Shown here: positions 10,602 through 19,752 of the stretch, piece by piece
Layout of the letters: the number at the start of each line of letters is the position of its first letter
Numbering within the stretch: the first letter of the stretch is position 1
Assembly: GCF_016031655.1 (NCBI RefSeq)
Contig: NZ_JACCHQ010000005.1
Span: 124,001-188,000, forward strand
Origin: Bradyrhizobium glycinis
GTDB taxonomy: Bacteria; Pseudomonadota; Alphaproteobacteria; Rhizobiales; Xanthobacteraceae
Reading direction: 5' to 3'
DNA: 64,000 nucleotides
The notes under the pieces: generated by a model
What the model saw: only the letters and a program-made list of their open reading frames with translations
Databases searched by the model: none
What the model was told of the DNA's origin: nothing
Translations under genes and position numbers: made by a program

Positions 10602-12563
10602 ATGGATCTTTTAGCTCAAGCCCGGATCAAGGGCGTTCAATCCGAATTCATCGATGCCCTCGGCAAGCTGCGGGTCACCGCGCCCGAGGCCCTCAAGTCC
10701 ATCCTCGACGCCCTGCCGGAGAAGCGGGTCTATCGCTTCGTCAACGGGCCGGTCGTGGTGCGTGCGCTCGGACACCCGCGCACGGAATTGGCCTCGATCG
10801 GCGCACCGCCGCTGCGATGGAAAATCGTCGGCAACGGCAATGTGATCGCGGCAGGCGAGACCCGCGAGCCCGTGATCGCCTGGCCCGCGGGCCTGGCGCT
10901 CGGGTACCACCGCCTGACGCTGACCGATGCCGGATGTGCGAGCGAAGACGTGCCGATGATCGTGGCGCCCGAGCGCTGCTTCGGCGGCGATTTCGACCGC
11001 GGCTGGCTGCTCGCCGTGCAGCTCTACAGCGTCCGCTCCGACCGCAATTGGGGCATTGGCGATTTCACCGATCTCGCTGGCCTCATCCGGCTCGCCAAGC
11101 AGCTCGGGGCCGACGGCGTCGGGCTCAATCCGCTGCATGTCCTGTTCGACGATCACCCGGCCGATTGCAGCCCTTATTCTCCCAACAGCCGGCTTTTCCT
11201 CAACCCGCTCTATATCGACGTCGAGGCGATTCCTGAATTCTCGGCCGACCTCGTGCCCGACGCGGCCGCGACGGCCGCCCGTCTGCGCGAGGGCGATCGC
11301 GTGCCTTATGCCGACATGGCGGCGCTGAAATGGCTGGGCCTGCGCGCCGCCTTTAACAGCTTCGTGACAAGCGCGAGCGGGGCGCGTCGCAAGGCGTTTG
11401 ACGCCTTCCGGGCCGCCCGCGCGCCGCTGTTGTCCCGCTTTGCCTGTTTCGAGGTGCTGCGGCATCGCTTCGCAGGACCCTGGTGGGAATGGCCGGCGGA
11501 ATGGCAGCAGCCGGATGAGGCGAAATGCGCCGAGCTGCGCAACGGCCCGGACAGGCGCGAGGTCGAGTTCGTCGAATTCGTGCAATGGACGGCCGACAGC
11601 CAGCTGCATGCGGCCAAGGCGCTCGCCGGCCAGCTCGGCATGCGGGTAGGGCTCTATCTCGACGTCGCCGTCGGCGTGCAGTCCAACGGCTTCGATGCCT
11701 GGAACGAGCAGACGGCGATCTCGCGTCATCTCGCGGTCGGCGCGCCGCCCGACGTGCTCAACACGATCGGCCAGGATTGGGGCCTTGCCGGCTTCAACGC
11801 CGGTGGGCTGGAAGCGCAATCCTTTGTCCCGTTCGCCGACATGCTCGCGGCGTCGATGCGCCATGCCGGCGCGATCAGGCTCGATCACGTACTCGGCCTG
11901 AAACGGCTCTATCTCGTGCCGCGCGGCTTCAAGCCCGACAACGGCGCCTATGTGCAGATGCCGTTCGAGGCGCTGCTCGCCGCCGTGGCGCGCGAGAGCA
12001 CGGCCCATAAATGCATCGTGATCGGCGAGGACCTCGGCACCGTGCCGGAAGGTTTCCGCGAGATGATGCAGGATTTCGGCATCTGGTCCTATCTCGTCAT
12101 GATGTTCGAGCGCGACGATGCCGGCCATTTCCGCAATGTCGACCATTACCGGCCCAATGCGCTGGTGACGCTGAACACCCATGACCTGTCGACCTATGCC
12201 GGCTGGCGCTCCTTCGGCGATCTCAAGATGAAGCGCTCGCTCGGGCTCGATCCCGGCGAGAACGACCAGGCGCGATGGGATGCGCTCGGCAGGCTCGACG
12301 AGATCCTGCGCCAGAACGGCATCAACGCCAACGACGTCTATTCCGTGCTCGCCTTCCTGTCGCGCACGCCCTCGCGGCTGCTTGCAGTGTCGCTGGAGGA
12401 TTTGCTCGGCGTGGTCGACCAGCCCAATATCCCCGGCACGATCGACGAGCATCCGAACTGGCGCCAGCGCCTTCCGGTTGCGCTCGACAAGATCGTCTCG
12501 AAGATCGATCTCGCAGCCTTGAAGGCTGCGACACGGGAACGTTCACTGCCCGGCGGGAATTGA
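10602..12563 (+). CDS. malQ: 4-alpha-glucanotransferase (amylomaltase)
   Basis: The 653-residue MalQ transfers alpha-1,4-glucan segments between maltooligosaccharides and releases glucose. GH77 motifs are clear: SVRSDRNWGIGDFTDL, GLNPLH, RLDHVLGLKRLY (nucleophile Asp), VIGEDLGTVPEGF (acid Glu) and LNTHDLSTYAGWR (third Asp). The family often reads THDNDT at the last motif, so THDLST is a modest variation. An N-terminal extension of about 150 residues is typical of the long bacterial form. It lies divergent to the glgE-like operon and 30 bp before the GH15 gene, with which it probably forms a transcript. Confidence 0.92.
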   Translation: MDLLAQARIKGVQSEFIDALGKLRVTAPEALKSILDALPEKRVYRFVNGPVVVRALGHPRTELASIGAPPLRWKIVGNGNVIAAGETREPVIAWPAGLALGYHRLTLTDAGCASEDVPMIVAPERCFGGDFDRGWLLAVQLYSVRSDRNWGIGDFTDLAGLIRLAKQLGADGVGLNPLHVLFDDHPADCSPYSPNSRLFLNPLYIDVEAIPEFSADLVPDAAATAARLREGDRVPYADMAALKWLGLRAAFNSFVTSASGARRKAFDAFRAARAPLLSRFACFEVLRHRFAGPWWEWPAEWQQPDEAKCAELRNGPDRREVEFVEFVQWTADSQLHAAKALAGQLGMRVGLYLDVAVGVQSNGFDAWNEQTAISRHLAVGAPPDVLNTIGQDWGLAGFNAGGLEAQSFVPFADMLAASMRHAGAIRLDHVLGLKRLYLVPRGFKPDNGAYVQMPFEALLAAVARESTAHKCIVIGEDLGTVPEGFREMMQDFGIWSYLVMMFERDDAGHFRNVDHYRPNALVTLNTHDLSTYAGWRSFGDLKMKRSLGLDPGENDQARWDALGRLDEILRQNGINANDVYSVLAFLSRTPSRLLAVSLEDLLGVVDQPNIPGTIDEHPNWRQRLPVALDKIVSKIDLAALKAATRERSLPGGN

Positions 12564-12593
12564 ACAGCGGGGCATTACTAGGCTCGCACGACA

Positions 12594-14393
12594 TTGTCTC
12601 AGAGGATCGAAGACTACGCGCTGATCGGCGATTGCGAGACCGCGGCGCTGGTCGGGCGCAACGGCTCGATCGACTGGCTGTGCTGGCCCGCCTTCGATTC
12701 CGACGCCTGCTTTGCCGCCATTCTCGGCACCCACAAGAACGGGCGCTGGCTGATCGCGCCGAGCGAGAACGCGACCCGGATCTCGCGGCGCTATCTCGGC
12801 AATACCCTTATCCTCGAGACGCGCTTTGAAACCAAGAGCGGCACAGTTGCGCTGATCGACTTCATGCCGCCGCGCGGCAAGGCGTCCGACATCGTGCGGC
12901 TGGTGCGCGGCATCGAGGGCACCGTGAAGATGCGGATGGAGCTCGTCATCCGCTTCGGCTTCGGCGCCGACGTTCCCTGGGTGCGGCGGATCGATCACTC
13001 CCTGATGGCCATCGCCGGCCAGGACATGACGGTGCTGCGCACGCCGGCCGAGACCCGCGGCGAGGATCTGACCACGGTCTCCGACTTCGAGGTGAAGGCC
13101 GGCGAGACGGTGCCCTTCGTGCTGACCTACGGCCCCTCGCATATCGAGCCGCCCGCGCCGATCGATCCCGAGCTCGCGCTCCAGGAGACCGAAACATTCT
13201 GGCGCGACTGGTGCGGCCACTGCACCCGCAATGGCGACTACCAGGACCTCATCCTGCGCTCGCTGATCACGCTGAAGGCGCTGACCTTCGCTCCGACCGG
13301 CGGCATCGTCGCGGCGCCCACCACGTCCTTGCCGGAAAAGCTCGGTGGCAGCAGAAACTGGGACTACCGCTTCTGCTGGCTGCGCGATGCCACCTTCACG
13401 CTGTTGGCGCTGATGAACTCGGGCTATACCGAGGAAGCCTTGGCCTGGCACAATTGGCTGCTGCGCGCGGCCGCCGGCTCACCGGCGAACATGCAGATCA
13501 TGTACGGCATCTGGGGCCAGCGGCGGCTCTTGGAATGGGAGGCGGGCTGGCTCGGCGGCTACGAGGGTGCGCAGCCGGTGCGGGTCGGCAACGCCGCGCA
13601 CGCGCAGCTCCAGCTCGACGTCTATGGCGAGTTGATCGACGCGTTCCACCAGTCGCGCGTGGCCAAGCTCAAGCTGGACGAAGAGAGCTGGGCGCTGGAA
13701 TGTGCCGTGCTCAATCATCTGGCCGAAGTCTGGGACCAGCCCGATCACGGCATCTGGGAGCGGCGGGGCCAGCCGAAGCACTATGTGTTCTCCAAGGTCA
13801 TGACCTGGGTCGCGTTCGACCGCGGCGTCAAGAGCGCCGAGACCTTCGGCTTCAAGGCGCCGCTCCTGCACTGGCGCACTTTGCGCGATGCAATCCATCG
13901 CGACGTCTGCAACAGGGGCTTTGACGCGGAGGTGGGTGCCTTCGTCGAATCCTACGGCTCGAAACTGCTCGATGCCAGCGTGCTGCTGCTGCCGGCCGTC
14001 GGTTTCCTGCCGGCGTCGGACCCGCGCATCTGCGGCACCATCGCCGCTGTCGAGAGATGTCTGATGCAGGACGGCTTCGTGCTGCGGCACGACCCGCGCG
14101 AATTGCCTCCGGGACAGCCGCCGCTCGAAGGCGCGTTCCTGGCCTGCAGCCTCTGGCTCGCCGACGCCTATGTGCTGTCCGGCAATCTCGACAAGGCTCA
14201 GCAATTGCTCGATCGCGTGATCGGCGTCGCCAATGACGTCGGGCTGCTCGCCGAGGAATATGATTCAGTTGCCAAGCGCCAGACCGGCAATTTCCCGCAG
14301 GCGCTGACCCATATCGCGCTGATCAACACCGCACACAATCTGTCGGCGGCACGGCAGAAGAGCGAGAAGCCGGCGATGCAGCGGTCGCAGTAG
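12594..14393 (+). CDS. Glycoside hydrolase family 15 (glucoamylase/trehalase type)
   Basis: This 599-residue GH15 protein begins at a TTG codon: 12594 gives SQRIEDYALIGDCETAALV, the conserved start of this family. Motifs are GSIDWLCWPAFDSDACFAAIL at the N-terminus, NWDYRFCWLRDATFT in the (alpha/alpha)6 barrel, GIWERRG with a catalytic Glu, and GLLAEEYD with the base Glu. The family includes glucoamylases, glucodextranases and the mycobacterial-type trehalase. Given the trehalose genes beside it, an alpha,alpha-trehalase is a good guess, but sequence alone does not decide the substrate. No signal peptide is seen, so it is cytoplasmic. It ends 17 bp before the convergent broken PhyH gene. Confidence 0.88.
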   Translation: MSQRIEDYALIGDCETAALVGRNGSIDWLCWPAFDSDACFAAILGTHKNGRWLIAPSENATRISRRYLGNTLILETRFETKSGTVALIDFMPPRGKASDIVRLVRGIEGTVKMRMELVIRFGFGADVPWVRRIDHSLMAIAGQDMTVLRTPAETRGEDLTTVSDFEVKAGETVPFVLTYGPSHIEPPAPIDPELALQETETFWRDWCGHCTRNGDYQDLILRSLITLKALTFAPTGGIVAAPTTSLPEKLGGSRNWDYRFCWLRDATFTLLALMNSGYTEEALAWHNWLLRAAAGSPANMQIMYGIWGQRRLLEWEAGWLGGYEGAQPVRVGNAAHAQLQLDVYGELIDAFHQSRVAKLKLDEESWALECAVLNHLAEVWDQPDHGIWERRGQPKHYVFSKVMTWVAFDRGVKSAETFGFKAPLLHWRTLRDAIHRDVCNRGFDAEVGAFVESYGSKLLDASVLLLPAVGFLPASDPRICGTIAAVERCLMQDGFVLRHDPRELPPGQPPLEGAFLACSLWLADAYVLSGNLDKAQQLLDRVIGVANDVGLLAEEYDSVAKRQTGNFPQALTHIALINTAHNLSAARQKSEKPAMQRSQ

Positions 14394-14410
14394 TGATGGC
14401 CGCCTGAGTC

Positions 14411-15088
14411 CTAGACCCCAAGCCACTCCAGGCCGCCCGGAAGCTCGCCGACGGCAAAATCAACTTGCAGGACGCGGCGATGCATTGGGGCGATGGCGGC
14501 GTCAGAAGCGTGAAGAATCGGCGTCGCGTACAGCCAGATGTCCCCGGCATCAGCCAGACACGCAACCGTGCCGCAACGTTGAACGACGTCCCGCATCTCA
14601 TCTTCCGGAATGCGGCCAAGCTTGTGCGACCCGGGCGCGATCAGCAGCGGCGCATTGCTGGCCGGGACCGGATCGATATGAACCCGCAGCGTCACCACGC
14701 CTCATAGCAACGCAAAGGGAGGCTCGACATGCTGCATCCCGCTCTTGACGCTCCAGATCTCGAAGCCATCGACTGGAATGCGCTCCTTCACCGCGATGGT
14801 GCGGTCCTGATGCCAGCCGAGGGCCCAGTTCGTCGCGGCCGTCTTGTCGAATAGGATCGCCCTGACCGGGCGGCATGCCTTCCCAAGCACCGACGCAGCA
14901 CAGCTTCCGACATCTCCTCTGGTGGCGAGGAAGGGCGCGAGACCGTCGATGCCTCTTAACCTCAGTCCGGGGTGATCGGACGGCAAATGGCGCAGGGCTG
15001 CCCTGAGCTTGTGTAGTCGATCGGATGTCAGCGCCCGGCGGAACAACTGCGCGCCGTCGTGCTGGAAGGTGAGCCGCTCAATTCCCAA
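14411..15088 (-). pseudogene. PhyH-family Fe(II)/2-oxoglutarate dioxygenase, interrupted by in-frame TGA
   Basis: One continuous frame of 226 codons is broken by a single TGA at 14704-14702. The first part (128 residues, to VEPPFALL) holds the metal-binding HxD in GWHQDRTIAV. The part after the stop (TLRVHIDPVPASNAPL and onwards) holds IAPGSHKLG, the distal His in ATPILHASDA and the 2-oxoglutarate Arg in HRRVLQVDFA. All cofactor ligands survive, so decay is recent or the stop is an error; CGA or TGG to TGA by one change would explain it. It is the last gene of the pentose-phosphate operon, 24 bp after the HAD gene. The substrate is unknown. Two GTG codons after the stop could restart translation, but that fragment would lack the HxD motif. 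Confidence 0.75.
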
Positions 15089-15112
15089 GGTTACGCACTA
15101 TTGGCCGATCGC

Positions 15113-15925
15113 TCAGCCAACCCCATTCCGCGTCAAGATCATCTCCATCGCCTCGGCAAAACCGTCCTGCTCATTGGTCGCAGTGACATGCGTCGCCTCG
15201 TCCTTGACGTTGTCGGCGGCGTTGCCCATGGCGATCGAGGTACCGCTGACGCGGAACATGGCGAGGTCGTTCTGCATGTCGCCGATGGTGGCGACCGCAT
15301 CGGTCGAGATGCCCAAGCGCTCGGCCATGGCCTGCACGAACGTGCCCTTGTTGAAGCCCGGCGGGGTGATGTCGAGATAATAGGTCTGCGAGCGCACCGC
15401 GGTGGCCTCGCTGCCGAGCGCCTCCTGCATCGCCTTCTCGCAGGCGGCAAGCCCGGCCGCATCGGCGCTGGCTGCGACGATCTTGCAGGCGCTCGCAAGA
15501 TACGGCGAGAAATCCGTCACGATGGTCGGGTCGGCGCGGATCGTGTGCTGCTCGTGCGCGACGTAGCTGCCGCTTGGATTGTCGATCAGCCATTTGTCCG
15601 TGGTGAACAGCCAGATGTCGGCGCGGTAGTCGCGGAGGATCTGCAGGGAGCGCTCGGCCGCGCGCGCGGGAATCAGGTGCTGCTCGACCGCCCGCATCTC
15701 GGGATCGACGATCGAGGAGCCGTTGAACGGGCCGACCGGCAGCCACAACGCCAGCGGCTCGATCAAAAAGCGCATGCCGATCGCCGGGCGACTGGAGGTG
15801 ATGGTGAAGCCGATGCCGGCCTGGTGCAGCCGCTGCACCGCGGACTTCGCGCGCTCGGTCAGCGTCTTGTCCTTGGTCAGCAGCGTGCCGTCGACGTCGG
15901 AAACCACGAGTGAGATTTGCGTCAT
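15113..15925 (-). CDS. Cof-type HAD-IIB hydrolase (sugar phosphatase-like)
   Basis: The 270-residue protein starts MTQISLVVSDVDGTLL, with the HAD nucleophile motif DVDGT. Motif II is FTITSSRP, the lysine is in the GFNKGTFVQAMAERLGI region, and motif IV is IGDMQNDLAMF. A type-IIB cap sits between residues about 80 and 190. Such enzymes dephosphorylate sugar phosphates or related metabolites in the cytoplasm. The ATG overlaps the gntK stop in ATGA (15925-15922), so it is coupled to gluconokinase and may act as a phosphatase on a pentose-phosphate intermediate. The exact substrate cannot be read from sequence. The frame stays open far upstream, but there it runs over gntK in another frame and is not coding. 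Confidence 0.88.
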   Translation of the reverse strand: MTQISLVVSDVDGTLLTKDKTLTERAKSAVQRLHQAGIGFTITSSRPAIGMRFLIEPLALWLPVGPFNGSSIVDPEMRAVEQHLIPARAAERSLQILRDYRADIWLFTTDKWLIDNPSGSYVAHEQHTIRADPTIVTDFSPYLASACKIVAASADAAGLAACEKAMQEALGSEATAVRSQTYYLDITPPGFNKGTFVQAMAERLGISTDAVATIGDMQNDLAMFRVSGTSIAMGNAADNVKDEATHVTATNEQDGFAEAMEMILTRNGVG

Positions 15926-16464
15926 GGCAGGACCTTGGGTATTGCGCCGCCCAGTTTCAGCTGCCTCACGATGCCGTCCACGATCGCCTCGACGGTCTCG
16001 TCGATCGAGACGGTGATGACGTGCTCGCCCGGCTCCGGCGGCTCCAGCGTCTCGAACTGGCTGGTCAACAGTCCAGGCGGCATGAAATGTCCCTTGCGCT
16101 GCGCGAGCCGCTCGGCGATCAGCTCTTTCGTGCCTTTCAGGAAGACGAAGCGGACGTCGTCGCGTCCTCGCAATAGCACGTCGCGATAGGCGTGCTTCAG
16201 GGCCGAGCAGGCGATGATGACGTGCTCGCCGCGTCCGCAGACCCGTGCGATCTCGTCGGCGATGGCATTCAGCCACGGCCAGCGGTCTTCGTCGGTGAGG
16301 GGATGTCCGGCCCGCATCTTCTCGACATTGCTGGCGGGATGGAAGCTGTCGCCGTCCTCGAAGCGCCAGCCGAGGCGCTCGCCGAGCGCCTTCGCAACCG
16401 TGCTCTTGCCCGAGCCCGACACGCCCATCACGATCAATGCACAAGGTGCTTCAGCGCGGCCCAC
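15922..16464 (-). CDS. gntK: Gluconokinase
   Basis: The 180-residue enzyme phosphorylates gluconate to 6-phosphogluconate. The Walker A motif MGVSGSGKST lies near the N-terminus, followed by the family signature FEDGDSFHPASNVEKM, then PWLNAIAD, CSALKHAYRDVLR-like and KGHFMPPGLLTSQFETLE. Start choice: GTG 16464 has a strong GGAGGA 6-11 bases upstream and gives the expected length; an upstream extension to 16551 reads unlike a kinase. The start lies inside the 3' end of pgl (14-bp overlap), so translation is coupled. Together with zwf, pgl and gnd it feeds free gluconate into the oxidative pentose-phosphate pathway. Confidence 0.92.
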   Translation of the reverse strand: MGRAEAPCALIVMGVSGSGKSTVAKALGERLGWRFEDGDSFHPASNVEKMRAGHPLTDEDRWPWLNAIADEIARVCGRGEHVIIACSALKHAYRDVLLRGRDDVRFVFLKGTKELIAERLAQRKGHFMPPGLLTSQFETLEPPEPGEHVITVSIDETVEAIVDGIVRQLKLGGAIPKVLP

Positions 16465-17200
16465 GAATGTCCTCCGGAAACGCGGCCTTGTCGACCAGCC
16501 AGACGGTCTCGCCGTTCGAGCGCGCGCGTAAGGCCGGCAGATTCTCGCCATTGCAGAGGCGCGTCAAGATCGGCCGCTTGTCGTGCCCGGCAATCTCGAA
16601 CAGCATTTCGCGGCAGGAGGCCAAGACGGGGAGGGTGAGCGAGACCCGCGGCACGAATGGCGCAACGTTCGCCTTGGGCACGCCGACGACCCAGCGTCGG
16701 GTCTCCTCGATCTCGGGGTAACCGGGAAACAGCGAGGCGGTGTGGCCGTCCGGCCCCGCGCCCATCAGGACGAGATCGAACAGCGGGCGCGCCGGATCGA
16801 TCAGCTCTCCGCCATAGAAGGCCTGCAGCTCACGCGCATAGGCCTCCGCAGCGGCATCGGGATTTTCGGCTGTGGTCGGGATCGGGTGGATCTGGCCGGC
16901 GGACGCATGACGGTCGAGAAACGTCGCGCGCGCGACCGCCATGTTGTTGAGGGGGTCGCTTTCAGGCACGAAGCGCTCGTCGCCGATGAACCAGTGTACG
17001 CGGTCCCACGGAATCCTGCTGCGCCAGGCCGCGCTGCCGAGCAACTGATACAGCTTCCTCGGGCTGGAGCCGCCGGTGAGGCAGATCGCGATCTGGCCGG
17101 GATTGGCCGCGATCCGCGCCATCACGCGTTCGGCCGCGGCAAGGGCGAGAGCTTCGGCGTCGGCCTTGACGATCAGCTTCGGCTGCTCGGCCAGAGCCAT
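16451..17200 (-). CDS. pgl: 6-phosphogluconolactonase
   Basis: Pgl hydrolyses 6-phosphogluconolactone to 6-phosphogluconate. The protein has about 249 residues in the NagB/DevB family. Motifs are ICLTGGSSPRKLYQLL, VHWFIGDERFVPESDPLNNM and LVLMGAGPDGHTASLFPG, which carries the catalytic His. The ATG at 17200 overlaps the last base of the zwf stop (TGATG); a GTG three bases upstream is also possible. The order zwf-pgl-gntK places consecutive pathway enzymes next to each other. Nothing unusual in length or residues. Confidence 0.93.
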   Translation of the reverse strand: MALAEQPKLIVKADAEALALAAAERVMARIAANPGQIAICLTGGSSPRKLYQLLGSAAWRSRIPWDRVHWFIGDERFVPESDPLNNMAVARATFLDRHASAGQIHPIPTTAENPDAAAEAYARELQAFYGGELIDPARPLFDLVLMGAGPDGHTASLFPGYPEIEETRRWVVGVPKANVAPFVPRVSLTLPVLASCREMLFEIAGHDKRPILTRLCNGENLPALRARSNGETVWLVDKAAFPEDIRGPR

Positions 17201-18711
17201 CACGAGTACTTCCGCCAGCTTCGCCCGTCACGCCGGAGCAGTTCGTCGGCGCAGGCAGGGCCGTCGCTGCCGGCTTCATAGGTCTCGATGCCGTCGGTGC
17301 CTGCGCTCTTCCAGGCGTCCAGGAACGGTTGCACCGCCTGCCAGCCGGCCTCGATGCCGTCGGCGCGCTGGAACAGGATGTTGTCGCCGATCATGCAGTC
17401 GTAGATCAGCGTCTCGTAGCCGGTCGAGGGATCGGCGCGGAAGTAGTCGCCGTAGCGGAACTTCATCTCGACACCATCGATGGTGACGCTCGGCCCGGGG
17501 ATCTTGGCGTTGAACTGGAGCTCGATGGTCTCGGTCGGCGCGATACCGATGGTGAGGAAGTTCTGCGACAGGCGGTCGACGTCCGTGCCCGAAAACATCG
17601 ATAGCGGCGCCTGCTTGAACTTGATCGCGACCTCCGTGCGCTTGTGCTTGAGCGCCTTGCCAGTGCGCAAGTAGAACGGCACGCCGGCCCAGCGCCAATT
17701 GTCGATCATCAGCTTCAGCGCGACGTAGGTCTCGGTGGTGCTATCAGGCTTGACGTCCGCGGTCTTGCGATAGTCCGCGATCTCCTCGTCGCCGATGCGG
17801 CCCGCGAGATATTGCGCGCGCACCGAATTCTTCAGCGCCTCTTCCCGGCTAGGCTGCTGGATCGATGTGAGCACGTCCGCCTTCTCGGAGCGTACGGAAT
17901 GTGCGTCGAAGCGCGCCGGCGGCTCCATCGCCACTAGCGACATCAGCTGGAACAGGTGGTTCGGCACCATGTCGCGCAGCGCGCCCGTGGCATCGTAGAA
18001 GCCGCCGCGGTGGCCGACCCCGAGCTTCTCTTCCACGGTGATCTGGATGTGGTCGATGTGGTTGCGATTCCAGATCGGCTCGAACATGCCGTTGGCAAAG
18101 CGCAGCACCAGGATGTTCTGCACCGTTTCCTTGCCGAGATAATGATCGATCCGGTAGATCTGGTGCTCGTCCATGATTTTCAAGAGTTCGGCATTCAGCG
18201 CGCGGGCCGAGGCGAGGTCGGTGCCGAACGGCTTTTCGATCACGAGCCGCCGCCAGGCGCCGTTCTCCTCCATCATGCCGGTGCGGCCGAGCTCCCGCGC
18301 GGTCGGCGCGAACGCGGCCGGCGGCGTTGCCAGATAGAACAGCCGGTTGCCGCCGGTGCCCTGCGCGCATTCCAGGGAATCCAGATGCTCGCGCAGGCGG
18401 TCGAAGGAGGGCGGATCCTTTGCGTCGGCCTCGACGAAGGTCACGCATTCCAAAAGCCTCGTCGCGATGTCGTCGTCCACTGGGCGCGTCGCGAATTGCC
18501 GCAAGCCCTTCAGCAGGCTGTCGCGCAGCTCCTCATCCGACTGGCCCCTGCGGGCGACGCCGACGACGCAGAATTTTTCCGGCAACAGGTGCTCCGCGGC
18601 CAGGTTGTAGAGCGAGGGCATCACCAGGCGATGGGTGAGATCGCCGGTGACGCCGAAGATGACGAAGGCGCAATTTTCCGGCTTGCGCTTTGGCTGCGGA
18701 TCTTTTGTCAC
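17200..18711 (-). CDS. zwf: Glucose-6-phosphate 1-dehydrogenase
   Basis: Zwf oxidises glucose-6-phosphate to 6-phosphogluconolactone. The 503-residue protein has the dinucleotide motif GVTGDL (residues 20-25) and the substrate/catalytic motif RIDHYLGKE (187-195, with His190). The start is GTG 18711, with GAAGG about 10 bases upstream; the frame extends further into gnd but with no homology. It lies 29 bp after gnd, in the same operon. Cofactor preference (NADP or NAD) cannot be settled by eye. Confidence 0.94.
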   Translation of the reverse strand: MTKDPQPKRKPENCAFVIFGVTGDLTHRLVMPSLYNLAAEHLLPEKFCVVGVARRGQSDEELRDSLLKGLRQFATRPVDDDIATRLLECVTFVEADAKDPPSFDRLREHLDSLECAQGTGGNRLFYLATPPAAFAPTARELGRTGMMEENGAWRRLVIEKPFGTDLASARALNAELLKIMDEHQIYRIDHYLGKETVQNILVLRFANGMFEPIWNRNHIDHIQITVEEKLGVGHRGGFYDATGALRDMVPNHLFQLMSLVAMEPPARFDAHSVRSEKADVLTSIQQPSREEALKNSVRAQYLAGRIGDEEIADYRKTADVKPDSTTETYVALKLMIDNWRWAGVPFYLRTGKALKHKRTEVAIKFKQAPLSMFSGTDVDRLSQNFLTIGIAPTETIELQFNAKIPGPSVTIDGVEMKFRYGDYFRADPSTGYETLIYDCMIGDNILFQRADGIEAGWQAVQPFLDAWKSAGTDGIETYEAGSDGPACADELLRRDGRSWRKYS

Positions 18712-18740
18712 GAATGGTCGGCCTTCGCTTGGTTTACTCG

Positions 18741-19739
18741 TTACTTCGGCTTCGTCGCGCCCGGCTGCGTCGGCTCCTTGTGCCCGCCGAACCCTGCACG
18801 CATCGCCGAGAGAATTTTTTCGGCGAAGGTGTGTTCCTTGCGGGACCGGAAACGTGTGTAGAGCGCCGCGGTCAGGACCTCGGCCGGCACGGCCTCGTCG
18901 ATCGCCGCATTCACGGTCCAGCGGCCTTCGCCGGAATCCTCCACGAAGCCGGAATATTCCGACAGCTGCGGACTGTCCGCGAGCGCGGTCGAGGTGAGGT
19001 CGAGCAGCCAGGATGGAATCACGCTGCCGCGCCGCCACACTTCGGCGACGTCGGCGAGATCGAAATCGTAGCGATGATCCGCCGGTAAGGCCTCGATATT
19101 CGCATTCTTGAGAATGTCAAAACCTTCGGCGTAGGCCTGCATCAGGCCGTATTCGATGCCGTTGTGGATCATCTTGACGAAATGGCCGGCGCCGACCGGG
19201 CCGGCGTGAATGTAGCCTTGCTCGATGCGGGGATCGCGGCCCTCGCGCCCCGGCGTGCGCGGAATGTCGCCGGCGCCCGGCGCAAGCGCAGCAAAGATCG
19301 GATCGAGCCGGTCGACGACCTGCTTCTCGCCGCCGATCATCATGCAATAGCCGCGGTCGAGCCCCCAGACGCCCCCGGAGGTGCCGACATCGACGTAGTG
19401 GATGCCGCGCGCCTTCAACGCCTTGCCGCGGCGGACGTCGTCCTGCCAGAAGGTGTTGCCGCCGTCGATGATGACGTCGCCTTCCTGCATCACGCCGGCG
19501 ATCGTCTCGATCGTGGTCTCGGTGATGCGTCCCGCCGGCAGCATCACCCAGGCCGTGCGTGGCCGCTCCAGCTTGGCGACGAACTCTTCCAGCGTCGCCG
19601 AGCCGACCGCGCCGTCGGCGGCAAGGCCGGCGACGACCTTGGCGTCCTTGTCGTAGACCACCGTCGAATGCCCGTGGCGCATCAGGCGGCGAACGATGTT
19701 GCCGCCCATTCGGCCGAGGCCGATCATGCCGAGTTGCAT
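18741..19739 (-). CDS. gnd: 6-phosphogluconate dehydrogenase, decarboxylating, short (GndA/YqeC) type
   Basis: The 332-residue enzyme converts 6-phosphogluconate to ribulose-5-phosphate and CO2. It has the N-terminal Rossmann motif [13 protein letters not shown], then [15 protein letters not shown], the substrate loop [21 protein letters not shown] and the catalytic segment [23 protein letters not shown] (Lys and Asn). It is shorter than the enterobacterial Gnd of about 470 residues and belongs to the short type, in which NAD-preferring enzymes are known. It lies 13 bp after the tal-pgi fusion. With gntK and zwf it completes the oxidative branch; no edd/eda genes of the Entner-Doudoroff route are in the window. 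Confidence 0.92.
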   Translation of the reverse strand: MQLGMIGLGRMGGNIVRRLMRHGHSTVVYDKDAKVVAGLAADGAVGSATLEEFVAKLERPRTAWVMLPAGRITETTIETIAGVMQEGDVIIDGGNTFWQDDVRRGKALKARGIHYVDVGTSGGVWGLDRGYCMMIGGEKQVVDRLDPIFAALAPGAGDIPRTPGREGRDPRIEQGYIHAGPVGAGHFVKMIHNGIEYGLMQAYAEGFDILKNANIEALPADHRYDFDLADVAEVWRRGSVIPSWLLDLTSTALADSPQLSEYSGFVEDSGEGRWTVNAAIDEAVPAEVLTAALYTRFRSRKEHTFAEKILSAMRAGFGGHKEPTQPGATKPK

Positions 19740-19752
19740 CTGCCTTATTCCT

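Noticed and set aside
14702-14704. TGA in the PhyH gene as a selenocysteine codon
   Set aside because: The position is not a redox-active or metal-ligand residue in the family, and no selenoprotein of this family is known to me.
15113-16444. Apparent fusion of the HAD hydrolase with a 173-residue N-terminal extension
   Set aside because: The extension is an out-of-frame reading of gntK, which has its own motifs and ribosome-binding site; the HAD start is ATG 15925.
18712-19038. N-terminal extension of zwf into gnd
   Set aside because: It is an off-frame reading of gnd; GTG 18711 gives the normal length and domain start.
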